The position numbers and the translations under genes are program-made. Below are positions 22,690-35,100 of a DNA stretch of 64,000 bases, in pieces. The DNA is from Akebia trifoliata (lineage: Eukaryota; Streptophyta; Magnoliopsida; Ranunculales; Lardizabalaceae). Position 1 is the stretch's first letter, and each line of letters opens with the position of its first letter. Below the pieces are notes generated by a model that was given only the letters and a program-made list of their open reading frames with translations, was not told where the DNA came from and did no database searches. The stretch covers positions 14,184,248 through 14,248,247 of the forward strand of contig CM030710.1 of NCBI GenBank assembly GCA_017979445.1, given 5' to 3'.

Positions 22690-22889
22690 GACTTTAGGGC
22701 TGTTGTTTTATTGGTCCAAGCTAGTTCCCGATTTCAAAGGGGTTTTCTTTGAGGAGTTTGTATTTAGATGGGAGTGTCTGTGCCCCAGGTGAGGAGTTCA
22801 TTGTATTCCAGTACATGTAAGATGGTCATCTCGACCACCGTTTGAGTTCTTAATAAAATTTATTTTACTTATAAATAAATAAATAAAAA
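22690..22889 (+). mobile_element. LINE 3' tail fragment
   Basis: TTAGGGCTGTTGTTTTATTGG, TTTGAGGAGTTTGTATTTAG, GGTCATCTCGACCACC and TTCTTAATAAAATTTATTTT, ending in (AAAT)n, parallel the last 200 bases of the large LINEs at 34.7 and 39.1 kb. 5'-truncated. Confidence 0.65.
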
Positions 22890-23079
22890 CATCTGATTAA
22901 ATATTTTCAATAGAAATTTTACACTTGACCGACATTCACAAAGAATCAAACTACCATATGGAATTTAAGACTACTTTCATTGTCTTCACAAAGAAAGCCT
23001 CTAATCATCTTTTCTGATTTCTTGGCCATAACCATCAGGTTACAAAAAGCAAGTAAAGAAGTGAATAGAAATTCTCAAC

Positions 23080-23200
23080 CAATAGCCCAGACATTTGGTG
23101 TAAATCCACCTAAGTGGGAAGGTCTTGAGTTCAATTCCATGACAGGCAGGTTTCTCCAGTGCAAAAGCCACCTTGCCTATAAAAATAAAAAAGTAGATCG
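23080..23200 (+). mobile_element. Possible SINE fragment
   Basis: AATAGCCCAGACATTTGG and TCTTGAGTTCAATTCC are arranged like Pol III A and B boxes about 50 bases apart, followed by CCTTGCCTATAAAAATAAAAAA as a possible A-rich tail. Weak. Confidence 0.35.
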
Positions 23201-23434
23201 GAAGGGAAAGTGAAATTTTCACCTTTAGATAGATACTCTTTTCCATGAGGCCAATTTTCTATTCACAGTCCACTAGCAGATCCTAGTTTGATTTCATACT
23301 ATAGGGAACCACCAAAAGAAGGCTCGGATAGGTGGAAGGCAGTTTCAGAATTTGGCATGCCCACTCTGAAGAAAATCTCCCAGGGTTGGGAATTTATCCA
23401 ATCGCCAACACAGCTCCTATAGCATTGATCTTAT

Positions 23435-23637
23435 TGTTGGAGATTATACCCAATTGGCTTCAAGTTTTTGCTTATTCAATTGTTATAATTAGGGATTCTA
23501 ACCCATTCAATATAAATACATTGTGATCGAAGACTAAACATAACAAGTTCACCCCTTTTTCCACCTTCTAATCTTCCTCTAAAACTTCTTCTCTTCTCTA
23601 AATCTACTTCTTGAGGTTACAACCTAAGAAGTCAACA
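23435..23637 (+). repeat. Copia 5' LTR (203 bases)
   Basis: Starts TGTTGGAGATTATACCC and ends AAGTCAACA. It contains AATATAAATA (about 23507-23517) as a TATA box and is followed at once by a tRNA-Met-type primer-binding site and a gag start. No partner LTR is visible downstream, so the element is truncated. Confidence 0.7.
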
Positions 23638-23655
23638 TAGCATCAGAACATGGTT
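23638..23655 (+). other. Copia primer-binding site
   Basis: TAGCATCAGAACATGG, a decayed TGGTATCAGAGCATGG, directly at the LTR edge. Confidence 0.65.
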
Positions 23656-23663
23656 GTGTAACC

Positions 23664-24560
23664 ATGGCTCATTTGCAGAGAGGAATAGAATCTCTAGGGT
23701 TTGTGGAAAACGTGAAAGTTGTTTCAAGGAAGGAAAAATCCAAAGATCAACCTATTTCTAAAGCCTTAGGAAAGTTTTTGGTACCAAGTCGTATTACCAG
23801 TACATTTGAGGATTCATCATATGGTATATTAGCAACTACTACTATTTCTTCCAATTTAGCGAGCCATAGTAAAAATAAACGCGGCTTAAAATCACCACGA
23901 TGAGGTTGGATAGATCTAGTTACGTGCCAGGATGTATATCACTGGTTGTAGAAAGATGGGATATATTATCAGGCGAGTCCCTGCACCATTGGAGACTGAG
24001 CTTACGCATGGAAAATGGGAGGAAAAAACTCAATGGTTATGTAACGGCTACTTGACTCCTTGCAACCATTTATCAGTAAGGGGTTTCTTTTTCTTTCAAC
24101 AGCCAAGGATATTTGGGATACAACAGCTACTACCATGCTACCTTACGAAGCAAGTGAGAGGAGGTAGATCACTACAGTTCAAACCTACATTCCGACATGT
24201 CAGATTGACGCTACGGAGAGTTTCGGAAGATGGTTGAACGAAACTCGTATTTCTGAGTTTCCAAGTTCAACAAGAAGAGCCATGAGTTCAAAGCCCGGTA
24301 CTTAGGTTCCATTAACTAAGAAATCTCCTTTGGCCACTCAGAAATGGACCAAGACTGCTCCAAATGATGGTGCCTCCAATGATAGGCATAAGCTTCATTA
24401 GGGTCAAATTGCCATACTTCGGGGGAGGGGGGAGGGGACGTGTTGGGATTTACATGGCAGACCTACTCACATTTGTGGTGGTAAGCAGGGTTCATCGAAA
24501 AGGACTTCTGGGATCAAACAGGAGACTTTACGCTAATCATGTTGCTAGTCAGGATTCTTC
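23664..24560 (+). pseudogene. Copia gag remnant
   Basis: An ATG 27 bases after the LTR opens MAHLQRGIESLGFVENVKV. Further on, across frame breaks, come NSMVM, a stop, RLLDSLQPFISKGFLF, TAKDIWDTTATML (the copia gag core) and, near 24450, CWDLHGRPTHICGG, the usual tail of the gag zinc knuckle. Stops and frameshifts abound. Integrase and RT are absent; LINE sequence begins within about 150 bases. Confidence 0.6.
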
Positions 24561-24689
24561 CACTATGAAGCCTTTACCCTCGGGGCATCAAGATCATCTC
24601 CTTAAAATTCAGGTGCATCAATCACATACTCTAAAAACGGAAGGAAATTGGCTGTCTCCTATCCATTCTAGCTTCCAGTTAAATAAGAC

Positions 24690-25090
24690 CATGATCTGAA
24701 GTCAGATTGCGGATAGTTTGTCCCACCCTTCTAAAGTGCTCACCCCACTCTGGAGACACCAGAAACCTATCCAACTTATTCAATACAAGATTCTCCTAAT
24801 TATTTGATCACATAAAATCTTCCCTCACAAAATGGAATATCCACTAAACCTTTCCTGTTCACAAAGTTCCCAAACTTTCTCATCATCGAAGTAACTCTCA
24901 AACCCCCAAACTTCTCAAAGGAGAATTAACTCACATTAAAGTCCCCTCTACACATCAAGGCTTGCACCACCAAGCTCTAACATCATCCAACTCCTCCACT
25001 ATCCCGAGACAGCCCATAAATATCGAAGAAGACCCATTGAAAATCATCCCCAACACTCCTACAGAGAATCAGCACCAAAAAGGTGCCTAA
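24690..25090 (-). pseudogene. LINE endonuclease fragment
   Basis: The - strand reads WVFFDIYGLSRDS, then CRGDFNV (the GDFN active-site motif of L1-type endonucleases) and LNKLDRFLVSPEWGEHF, closing with SDH (catalytic Asp/His). It is interrupted by stops. It lies beyond the poly(A) end of another - strand LINE fragment, so two LINE insertions abut here. Confidence 0.65.
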
Positions 25091-25116
25091 AAAAGCTCAT
25101 CTTCCACTTCCATTAG

Positions 25117-25640
25117 TTTTTTTTTTTTTTTGATAGATAGAAATTTTTATTGAAGAGAAATAAAGGATGGTTAAGATGACCATACCCAAAGAAGGACAAC
25201 ACAGAACCCTGAAAAAACAACTCAAAGCTCAATTGCAAACTGATTTTACAAACCCAATCCCATCTCCCCATAAAATCGTTGTAAAACACCCCTTTTGATT
25301 CCTAAAACGATTGACTCTAAAGGAAGACAAACCCCAGGACAGAGATAAACACATCATGAATCAAACTCTCCTTAGCTTCAAAGGCTAGCATTCCCCTCCT
25401 TCTGAACTCCCCACAAAATTGTGAATGGAACTAAGCTCCACAACTTCCTTTTGAAAGCCAAGAACCTGACCTCAAGGCTTAGCAAACTCTCAAAAAGCAT
25501 GCTAACCAATTTAGGCGAGCACAACATCACACCAACCAAGCTCAAGAAGTTCAACCACAAATCTTTTGGCAAATCTACGATGTAAGAGTATGTGATCTAC
25601 CGATTCCCATCCATTAGCTTCTTGCTCCACATAAAAATAA
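25117..25640 (-). mobile_element. LINE 3' fragment with zf-RVT and poly(A)
   Basis: A run of 15 T at 25117-25131 is the poly(A) tail read on the + strand. Before it on the - strand, ESVDHILLHRRFAK and KDLWLNFLSLVGV belong to the zinc-binding zf-RVT region found near the C terminus of plant LINE reverse transcriptases. Confidence 0.65.
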
Positions 25641-27286
25641 TTCAACATGCCGCACCCATTGGAGAAAGAAAGGTCCATCAAATATTAAAACCTCTTCAAA
25701 ATTCCCCAATCACCCTCTCATCCACCATAGCCAATTTTGATTCGAGCAACACCATAATATGAGGCTTGCTTTGGCGTAAGATAGACTTATGGTACCAAAT
25801 TCGTTCATATTGTACTGACCGGCAAACAGGTTTGTTTTGTACTAGGTCAGGGTTCGACTTGCACTGGGTTTGTGAAATGTAATAAACCAAGCAAACCGTA
25901 CTGATACGTATTAAATTGTAATTTAACTAACCCTCTACTTTTTTATAATATATGAATACCCCTAAGTTTGCAGTTCACATGTCTAGCAAACCGTCCCAGT
26001 CAACTATAAATGTTGATTTTATCAAACCCTCTGTGTTTTGATAATATTTGAAATACCCATAAGTTGCTTTAAAACTGATGGCATGCTCTTTGACTTTGGT
26101 CTTATCCAATTGACTGAAGAAAAATAATCAAATGCCTGATTTTGTAATTGAAAAACCTTGATGTTTTTCTTTTCAATTAGTGAAGCAAACCAGCAAACTA
26201 AGAAACCGGAATCAAGTGGCGAACCACGAATCGCGAACTAGAATTCGAACCAAGTGAACTGACCAACCAAGTAACACAAAGATATACTTAATTATTTCCT
26301 CATTAGCTCTATCATTAAGACCCTCTTACACTCCAATAGAAAAATCTAACTGACATTATTAACCACTGATCTGCGCCTTCACCCAAGTGACAATCTCAAA
26401 GGAAATGCAACCATTGCCATATTCGAATCCTTCACCTCTTTAAAGAGCCTTGACATTCTTCTTCTTGGTCTTAAGACATCCCCTATATTGTTCGCCTCCA
26501 AGAAGCATAATGCCCAATCTAAAACTTAATAAACCTACCAAATTTGTTCACTACCCTCACCGCCATTACTCAAAACCAATTTTTTAGGGGAACTCCAAGC
26601 CGCCCCATACAACATCGTCTCTTGTTCCTCCCAATGATATCTTAACACCTTCTAAAGAAGGGGATTGGACAACTACCAAGGAATGAGACATCGTCTCTAC
26701 TTTTTTTGTTTTTTGAAAGGTGTGAAGATTAAGCCAGGGTGGGTTTAGATATCAGGTCAGTGGTAATACCACTCGACAACTTTACCAACTCACCAAGTTG
26801 GAACCTTCAGGCGGTTTCTCTACCTAATTTCTTCGATCTCTAAAGTTCCGACCTCTTCAAAAGGGTTCTGGATTCGCTCCTAATCTAGACAGATCCCAAC
26901 AAAGTGAAGACCATCAATAGTGGATTCAAGGCTTATATGTGTGCTTAGAGTAAAGCTTACTGTACAATTTCCCTAGAACTAATAACATTCTCTCCTGACC
27001 ACCCACAATTAATACCTTTGAAATGTAATTCAACTTTTTTTCTAGCATTGGCCACTGTCTATGTAAGTGGTTCTACAAGGGACCACACCCTTGACATCAT
27101 CATGTGGCACCTAAATACTTCACTAATGGTCATCATGTGACCTATTGGAAGCCCCCCCCCCCCCCCCCCCTTCTTTTCTGATGTCAGGAACACAAGGTTC
27201 CCTAAAACAATGCCACCATAGGAAGCCCTAACACCTCAACGATTGCCTACTCCAATTAACAACGAAGAAAAGGAAGGTTTTAAGCA
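25641..27286. other. Intergenic, nothing firm
   Basis: No recognisable gene. A run of 19 C occupies 27152-27170. Parts of 26.3-26.6 kb may be further LINE debris, but I could not confirm it. Confidence 0.35.
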
Positions 27287-27400
27287 ATACTTAAAGTATA
27301 GAGGCCACAAGGAGGGACCCTGAAAGCCATCCTAGTTTGGCACATACTTAAAGTATAGAGGCCACAAGGAGGGACCCTGAAAGCCATCCTAGTTTGGCAC
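27287..27400. repeat. 57-base tandem duplication
   Basis: 27287-27343 is repeated almost exactly as 27344-27400 (ATACTTAAAGTATAGAGGCC to CTAGTTTGGCAC). It does not code for anything recognisable. Confidence 0.9.
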
Positions 27401-28951
27401 ACACTCCAACGAGTGATTGAAAAGCAGGTGATAACATTGTTACCAGTCATATGAAAGGCTATAGCATTGAGTCACCTACTGCACTAACCCCTAATAGGTG
27501 GCAACAATCTACAGTTATTGCCAATGCATGATTGTTTCAACCAATGTTGTGGCATGCTTAAATGAGCTCAATGTCATGGTCTCACATCAACAATAGGGTG
27601 GTGCCATACCTACACTTCCCAACCAATGACATGACATGATTAAACTAGAATGGAAGGTACATTGCCCTTTCACCTTACCAGCTCAATAAATACAAAAGGC
27701 CCAAAGCATAAGCCATCAGCACATTGCCTTTTATCCTTTCATCTATGTTGTTCTGCCCCTGCAATCTCTTCATCCAGCCACATTACCCCCAAGCCTAGTC
27801 CACCCTCCTTTACGACCATGACTGAATGTTTATTGACTTGGTTCAACAGCAATTGGGGTTACCCCTCTTACTCTACACCCTCTCATTAACTTTGCATCCA
27901 ATGACAGTGAAAATCATATCAAATTTCAGACTAGATCAATGTGTCCTTTCTCGACATCATGTTTCCTTACAAAGAATCAAATCAAAGGAAGCCATGAATA
28001 TCTGCCAAAAAGAAAATATTCTAGTCTCCCCTTTAGATCCTCATTATCTTGTCAGATCCTTATCCCAAAAAAAGTAAGGTCAGCAGAATGAATCTTGTTC
28101 CTCCATTCAATTTGAGGTGACAGAAATATCAAAAGTCGAAAGTTCGATGAACAGAATACAAGTTGTGAGATGAAGTGAATTGCTCTCATCTAAACAACAC
28201 AATTTTTATTACAGTGACTAAATACCCGTATCCTGTCACAACCGTAAGACATAAACTTCCAACACAAGGAATAAAATGTTAGAAATCTCAGTAAAAAGTC
28301 GGTAAAAGTTGTTACAGATCTCAGAATTGTCTTTCCAACGGAATGGTGTTTTCTGCATGAGTCATTATAGTTCACCTTAATCCTGAAGCATTCTCTTTCC
28401 TCTTGAAGATTTGTATCCGCATGCAAAGACACCTAAACTCAATATGGGAAATTGGATCGGCACGATTACCATCTGATAGAATCATCAAGTTGGCTCCAGG
28501 TTCTTCTTCCTCTTAACCCAGTACGTCAGAAGATTTAGATAGCATTATAGTAGCTGGGCCATTTTAAGCCAACATGATAGTTGTTAATGTTAACTTGTGA
28601 ATCTCAGTTGATTCATTTAATTAAGCCAATTCACAATTTCACATAGAGCACCTGAAATTTCCCTCTTATTAATTCCCTTTTGTCATTTAACACAGTTTTT
28701 GTTAGTTTGAAATTCAAGACACAAACAGAAACTTCAAACCAAAAATGTCGCCAACAAAAATATCAAATTGCAAGTCATCATCCAATTCATTAAAGCATTA
28801 ATATATAAATCAAAATCAAATCATGCAATGAAAATAAAAAGGAAAAGAGAAAAGAGAAAAAGAAAACAAACAAGAAGCTCCACCAATGTAACACGAAAAA
28901 TAAAACAGAATCATTCCAAAAGTGACAAGATAGGTGATAAAATAATGAAAC
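27401..28951. other. Downstream of U2A', probable 3' end region
   Basis: The last codons and 3' UTR of the U2A' gene should lie here on the - strand. A frame at 28190-28432 follows a possible acceptor but its protein is not conserved. No other gene seen. Confidence 0.35.
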
Positions 28952-29128
28952 CTGTTCGATTGGCGTGGGATCATTGTCCTTATGTTGATCCTCAATGTTT
29001 TTAGATTCCTCAGTAACTTCATCCTTATCATCTGTATCCATTTCAACATCTTTGGCGTGGACGCTATCTGTAGGAATAACATCATCTGGAATCTTCAGAT
29101 CTGCGGGAAGTTGGCCTGACTTCAATGC
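28952..29128 (-). CDS. U2A' exon 7 (last found)
   Basis: 59 codons: [16 protein letters not shown], then an acidic Asp/Glu/Lys tail ending DPTPIEQ. A GTTTCA donor follows. Reading through instead would give a hydrophobic tail unlike any U2A', so a short final exon further left is expected. Confidence 0.85.
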
Positions 29129-32100
29129 CTGTTCATGATACAGAATCCAAATGAAAAACATGAAAATGTCAATGTGGTGGACAAGCATTGAGGAAACCTA
29201 TAAACATGGAAATATGACAAGGCATCTGAAAGATTAGGAATAATAAAGAAATACAGAAAATTCAAAATAAGAATGGTATCAGAGAAATTATTTGAGCTGC
29301 GGGAGGCAACACCTTTTCAAGCCTTGCAACCTCTTCTAGAGTCTGTGAATTTACAATGGCAGCCTGCAAATATACAAAGAAACTGGTTACAATACAGATA
29401 TGAACGTTTTCAAAGATATTGAGCAAACCATAAATGAGGAAGTTAAGATCAGGGGTGGATTTGCATTGAAGGCAGTGGGGGGCACTTGCCCCCACAAGAA
29501 TTTTCAAAATTAGAGAATTTATGAGTTGTTGCGACTGATAATAGTGGCGAATAAAAAAATCTGCTGCTATTGCCCCCACATTTTTTTTTTTTTCTGCTCT
29601 TAGTTGTCCCCACAAAAAAAAATATATATATATATATTCTCTTGGTTACAACCACAAATATTTTTTCACTCTTAGTTGCCCCCACGTGGGCAAAATCCTG
29701 GCTCTGCCACTGGTTGAGATGGACGAGCAGAAAGAATAAAAAAGATAAACTAGAAAAGAATGTGCTTATGAAAATATAGTAGGCCCAATAGGTGATAAAC
29801 TAATAGATATTCAAGGTCATGTGCAACAAAGGCCATTACAGTCCCACTTAGAAGGAACATGCAAATTGAAGGTTCTACAAGAGTAAGAAGAAGACCCAAA
29901 AGAACTTGCATTGAGGTAGAGGAAAAGGATCTGTTCAGACAACCCAAATATTTTGGGGTAGGTTTAAGATGATAATGACAATGATCAATTATTTGTATAT
30001 CCAATTATATTTATCTATTTAAAAAAACATGCTTTTAAGGCTTACATCTTGCACCTTACATAAAGCTTTGGGATACCTCTTGCCTCAAGCCATAACATTT
30101 AAAAGCCCCAATGGTGATATATCCCAAGGTCATTCAGAAGCTATTAAGAGTGATTATATTGAAAAATAAGAAAATCACTTTGTAGGGATCTAGGAAGCAA
30201 ATTTCCTAGAGGAGAAAATAGTAGGTATCAACCTTTCCTCCCCCTCCCCCTCCCCCTCCCCCTCCCCCATGAAAGAACAGCCACCAGGAAACATTATTCT
30301 AAAGAACCACATATTACCAAGGTAAAAATATTTTGATCCAACAAGAAATAGAAGAAGATAATTTTAGGATCTTTCGAAATAGAAGACCAGTGAAATAGAA
30401 GAATGGTGGCGATGGGATGGCGAGAATTGCAGATAGAAGCGAAGAATCGCAAAGGGTTGGAGGTGAAGGAAACAGGTAAAAGATGGGTATCATGGCTCAG
30501 CTTGTTAGAGGTAGAGGGTTCTTGGTTGTGTAAGGTCTTGGACGAAGCAGGTGTTCATGGCAAGGTCTTCAGAGACAAGTTTTCTTTTGAAAGTAGCACT
30601 CTCTTGGCAACTAGAGATGAAAATAGGGGAAGAAGGTTTCTGAAAATTCGGAAGTTCTCAGACAAAGTTAAAACTAGATCAGTGGTCTTCTCGGAGGGTA
30701 AAGGGCAATGGTTGGAGGGAAGTCAGAATATTGACTAAGAATCTTCTGGAGTCGAAAGAAAATATGACATGAATGGAGAGGGAGAAGCCTTCCTCATCAA
30801 AGCTCGATCCAAGGTGGATAGATATGGTAAAAAAAAGGTAGGGAGATTTTCAAACCTCTGAGTTCCAATAAGATTAGAGGGGTGAAAGAAACTTCTTAGG
30901 ACGACTCCATTACCACCGATAAGAAATTGAATAGAAAAGTCAAATAAAAACCAATGTTCAGAGTACCAACAAGGGTTTTGGGAGATGGGGATGGGCAATA
31001 GCATGTGAAACATCCTCAAATGACTTTGATTGGTTCGAGTTATTAAGGTACTGTAACTTTGCACTGAAGATTGAAGGGACCTTTGACAAAAAATTGCTTA
31101 GTTGGGGTATGAAGAGAAAAATTCTTCTACTGCATAATAGGGCTGAAGCTTCAGTGCTCAGAAACCTGAGAGAGGTGGTGATTAAGAATGCTAGTGTTAA
31201 ACTAAAGGCTTGGTACGCAGACATAAACAAGCTGAATCCGAGTTGGGAAAAATATGGGACTTGGATAAGGGTAGTGGGCATTCTGTTTTACCTGTGGGAT
31301 GAGTACGTGTTTAAGTTGATTGGGAAACAGTTGGGGGGATTGTTGGAGGTGGAGTTTAGAACAAGATGGACGGAGGATCTAACTTTCGCCAGAATTAAGG
31401 TGGGTTTTCCCCCTTGGAAGGTTCTTAGGAACCTCAATTTATTCTATGGAGGCTTCAAGTTTAGTGTTAGGGTGGAAATTGAAAATAGTGTTGCTGAGGA
31501 AGAAGGGGAGAAAATAGTAGAAAGTGCGATTCTAAATGAGAGAGTTTACAAGCTTGATAACATGTCCAACGAAAATTTGACCAACACCTTCAATAGAGTT
31601 GATTGATTCTGCAGTCCAACCAGAGAAGAAGGTTATGGGAGTAGCAAATCAGGCCTAGTAGAAACATTACCGCTTGGAGATAACGTGCAGAAGTCATCCA
31701 TATTTTCAAAATTCAAATTGGTCAATAACTTCGCAAATATTAGTAGAGCACGTGTCTATACACAAGTGTAATGTGAACATCACAAAGTCACGTCAATGGA
31801 CTCCACAAATAAACAACTAGCTAAGCGTCAGGACAGGTGGCAGAAAATGAGGTACAGAAAATTTCTTCGATGAAATGGTATTTTGGAAAGATATATGGAC
31901 CAGGATTCGATAAAGATAGTGACATGCGTCCAAATGGCTGAGTCAACAGATGGGTTACGAAAGGTTGCCTCGAATAGAGTTTCTTCAACTAAGTCGCGTT
32001 TAAGCGACAAGCCTGATGGTTCTTAAAATCATTTGTTAATGGACTATTCATTAATGTCCCTAGACAATCATTTCCAAGGTAATTTGGGCTTGGACGAAAA

Positions 32101-35100
32101 TGCGGTTAAGCTTGAGGAGAGGGCTAGAGTCTTCGAGGGTTCAGAATTAAATGGGTTAGATGCCTAGCAGGTGGAAGGGGCCCATAACATCCAGCTTGTT
32201 TGCAAGGGCTGAAATTGGGTTTCATCATCACAGGCCACAGGCCCAGACAAACCCCACTGGTGGGGAGTCTACAGAAAGGGATAACTTATTACAAGTTGAA
32301 ATTGGGTACAAGAACTCTACTACAATAACTATCATAGAAGAAGGAAAGTTGAGATCTCTAAGACAGCACACACAAACAACTCAAGACAAAGTGGATCTTC
32401 AAGGAAAGCATAAGGATCTTCTAGTAGATAGATACCATATCCCAGTTTCTACAGTCTGAAACAAGCTTTGCTCCGACCTTTGGAGGCACTCAAATAAATA
32501 ATTCATTTATTGCTTTGATTCCTAAGAAACTAGGGGTCGAGGATCTAGTAGATTTTAGACCTATTAGTCTAGTGGGGTCAACTTACAAACTAGCAGCAAA
32601 GGTGTTGGCTAATAGGTTGAAAACAGTATTAGGAGATTTGAGTGGTCCAGAGCAAGGGGCTTTCGTGAAAGGGAGGCAAATCCTAGACGGGGTTCTTATT
32701 GCAAATGAATGCATTGACTATAGGAGAAAATCAAGAAACTGGTGCTTCTTTGAAAAATTGATATGCACAAAGCTCATAACCATGTGAACTAAAATTTTCT
32801 GTCTTACTTGGTGCAACGCATAGGTTTCGGGTCAACTTGGACGGAGTGGGTAATGAAGTGCCTGACCACGACATTGTCCTCAATCTTGGTGAATGGTAGC
32901 CTGGCTGGATTATTTAGAAGCTCACGAGGTCTAGGACAAAGGGGATCCTCCCTCTCCATTGTTGTTTGTATTGATAGTAGAAGTATTGGATCGTTTCTCT
33001 AGAAGGGTCAAGAATATAGGAGAGTTATCTGGCACTACGATAGGAACATAAAAGATGTCTTTCCTACAGTTTGCCGATGACACCTTAATTTTTTTGGACG
33101 CTTCTGACAACCAAGTGAGGTACTTGAGGAATGTGTTGTGTTGTTTTGAGGCAGTGTCGGGATTAAGGATAAACTTTAGGAAAAGCAAATTGTTTGGGAT
33201 TGGGAGTGAATTGGGAGTTCTTAGATGGACTGCAATGTTCAATTGCCAAATGGAGTCCCTTTCGGCTAATTACCTAGGTTTGCCACTAGGTGCGGAGTAT
33301 AGATGCAAATCCATTTGGAATTCAATGCTAGAACGGATGGAAAAAAGATTGAGCTCATGGAAAGTATGGTATTTATCCAAGGACAGGAAGCTCACTTTCA
33401 TCAAGAGTGCTTTGTCAAGTATCCCGGTCTATCACCTTTCTTTGTTTACCATTCCTAGGAGTGTGGAAAAGCGTTTGGATAAACTGGTTAGGAACTTCTT
33501 ATGGAATCATAAAAACGTGGTCAAGAAGATACACCTAGTGAATTGGAAGATGACCTGTGAGCCTAAGGAGAATGGGGCTCTAGGTATCAAAGGTTTTAGG
33601 GTGTCAAATAGGGTGTAGCTAGGAAAGTGGCACTGGAGGTTTGAGTTGGAAAATTCCTTGTTGTGGAGAAAGGTAATTAAATTCAAATATGGGGAGAGAG
33701 GAATGGTTAGGAAAAAAAGGATTTGAGATCTCCATATGAGTGCAGTATATGGAAAGGAATCTTGAAAGTAGGGAAGGAGTATAGAAAATGGATTAGGTTC
33801 AAGGTGGAAAAAGGAGACAATGTGAGATTCTGGGAGGACTAGTAGGTGGTGCTTCAACCTTGTGCCATCAATTCCCTCGGCTTTATGATTTTTCCTCTAA
33901 AAAGGGAATGCCATGCAATGCTTTCTAGAACCTGAGGGACTCAAGCCTGTGTGGGATATAAGTTTCAAAAAGAACTTTAATGATTGGGAAATTCAGGATC
34001 TGGCAAACTTGACGACTCATTTTGATCAGGCTAATTGGACATCCACGAACGACGACAGAAGGGAATGGACTTGCACAAAAAGCAATGGCTTCATTGTTAA
34101 ACCTTTTACTTCGGATTTGCACACTCCCACTGTCTTTTTCGAGCATTTTCCTACCAAAATCATTTGGGGTTCCAAGGTGCGTTTTTTTGCTTAGTTAGCC
34201 ATGCTTCACAAGTTACCCACTCTTGATCTTTTAATTCGCAGGGGTTTTGTGACTTCAAACTATTGCCTACTTTGTAAATTGAATAGCGAATTAGTGGACC
34301 ACATCTTAATTCATTGCAAATTTATTTCTTAATTTTGGTCAAATTTATTGAGTCTTTTCAACATCCATTGGGTCGTTCCTAGCTCGTTTCTCTCTCTTTT
34401 TCAGAGTTGGTATACCTCTCTGTTCGGGGGGAAAACAAAATTTTATAGGGTTTCCTTCTTTTTGTTGCTACTTGGGGTTTATGGCTTGAGAGAAACAGGA
34501 GGATCTTCAACCACATTTCAGGAGCTAATTCTAAATATCTTAGGACTTTTATTCTTTTAGTGTAAATTGAGGCCAAATTTCAAGGGTGTGTTCTTTGAGG
34601 ATTTTGTCATTAGATGGGACACATTGTGTGATAGTTAGGTATTGTTTGTTGTTGGTTGGTCATCTAGACCACCTTTGTTCTTTTCTTTGTACCCTTTCTT
34701 ATCTTAATAAATTTATACTTATAAAAAAAATTCTCGATTCAAGGATTCCAAACAACCTGGATTGCAGGAAGGTGGGTCTTGGTGAGTCTATGAGAGGTGA
34801 TCCATATTACCAACCTTCGTTAACTTTCTTGGCACATTCTTTCCCTTCTTGTGAGAATTCAATTTTCGTTTTTCAAAAGGGCTTTTCTTTGGCTTCATTG
34901 TGTTTTTCATGGGATTATTACTTGTTTGCTTTCGTGGTGTTTTTCCTCTTGACATGTCTCAGAAGACTTCATCCTTGACTAATTCCCCTTAGGTCAATGA
35001 GTTCCTTCAAGTTGAGGATGGAATAGGGGAGAATGGGAGATATGCTCCATTGTTATCTCCCGAATTGTTACCCATGACTCAGGTTCCAATTGAGGTGAAT

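Larger units (their letters stand above)
30300..34730 (+). mobile_element. L1-type LINE, copy A
   Basis: Antisense to U2A' in intron 5. Contains an ORF1-like region (30403-31606), then reverse transcriptase and zf-RVT (about 32515-34560), an AT-rich 3' end (CTTAATAAATTTATACTTAT) and A8 at 34723-34730. The endonuclease expected between ORF1 and RT was not found, so an internal deletion is likely. The 5' limit is approximate. Confidence 0.85.

Noticed and set aside
28190..28432. Candidate last exon of U2A'
   Set aside because: Follows a usable AG in phase, but would add about 80 residues with no resemblance to U2A' C termini.
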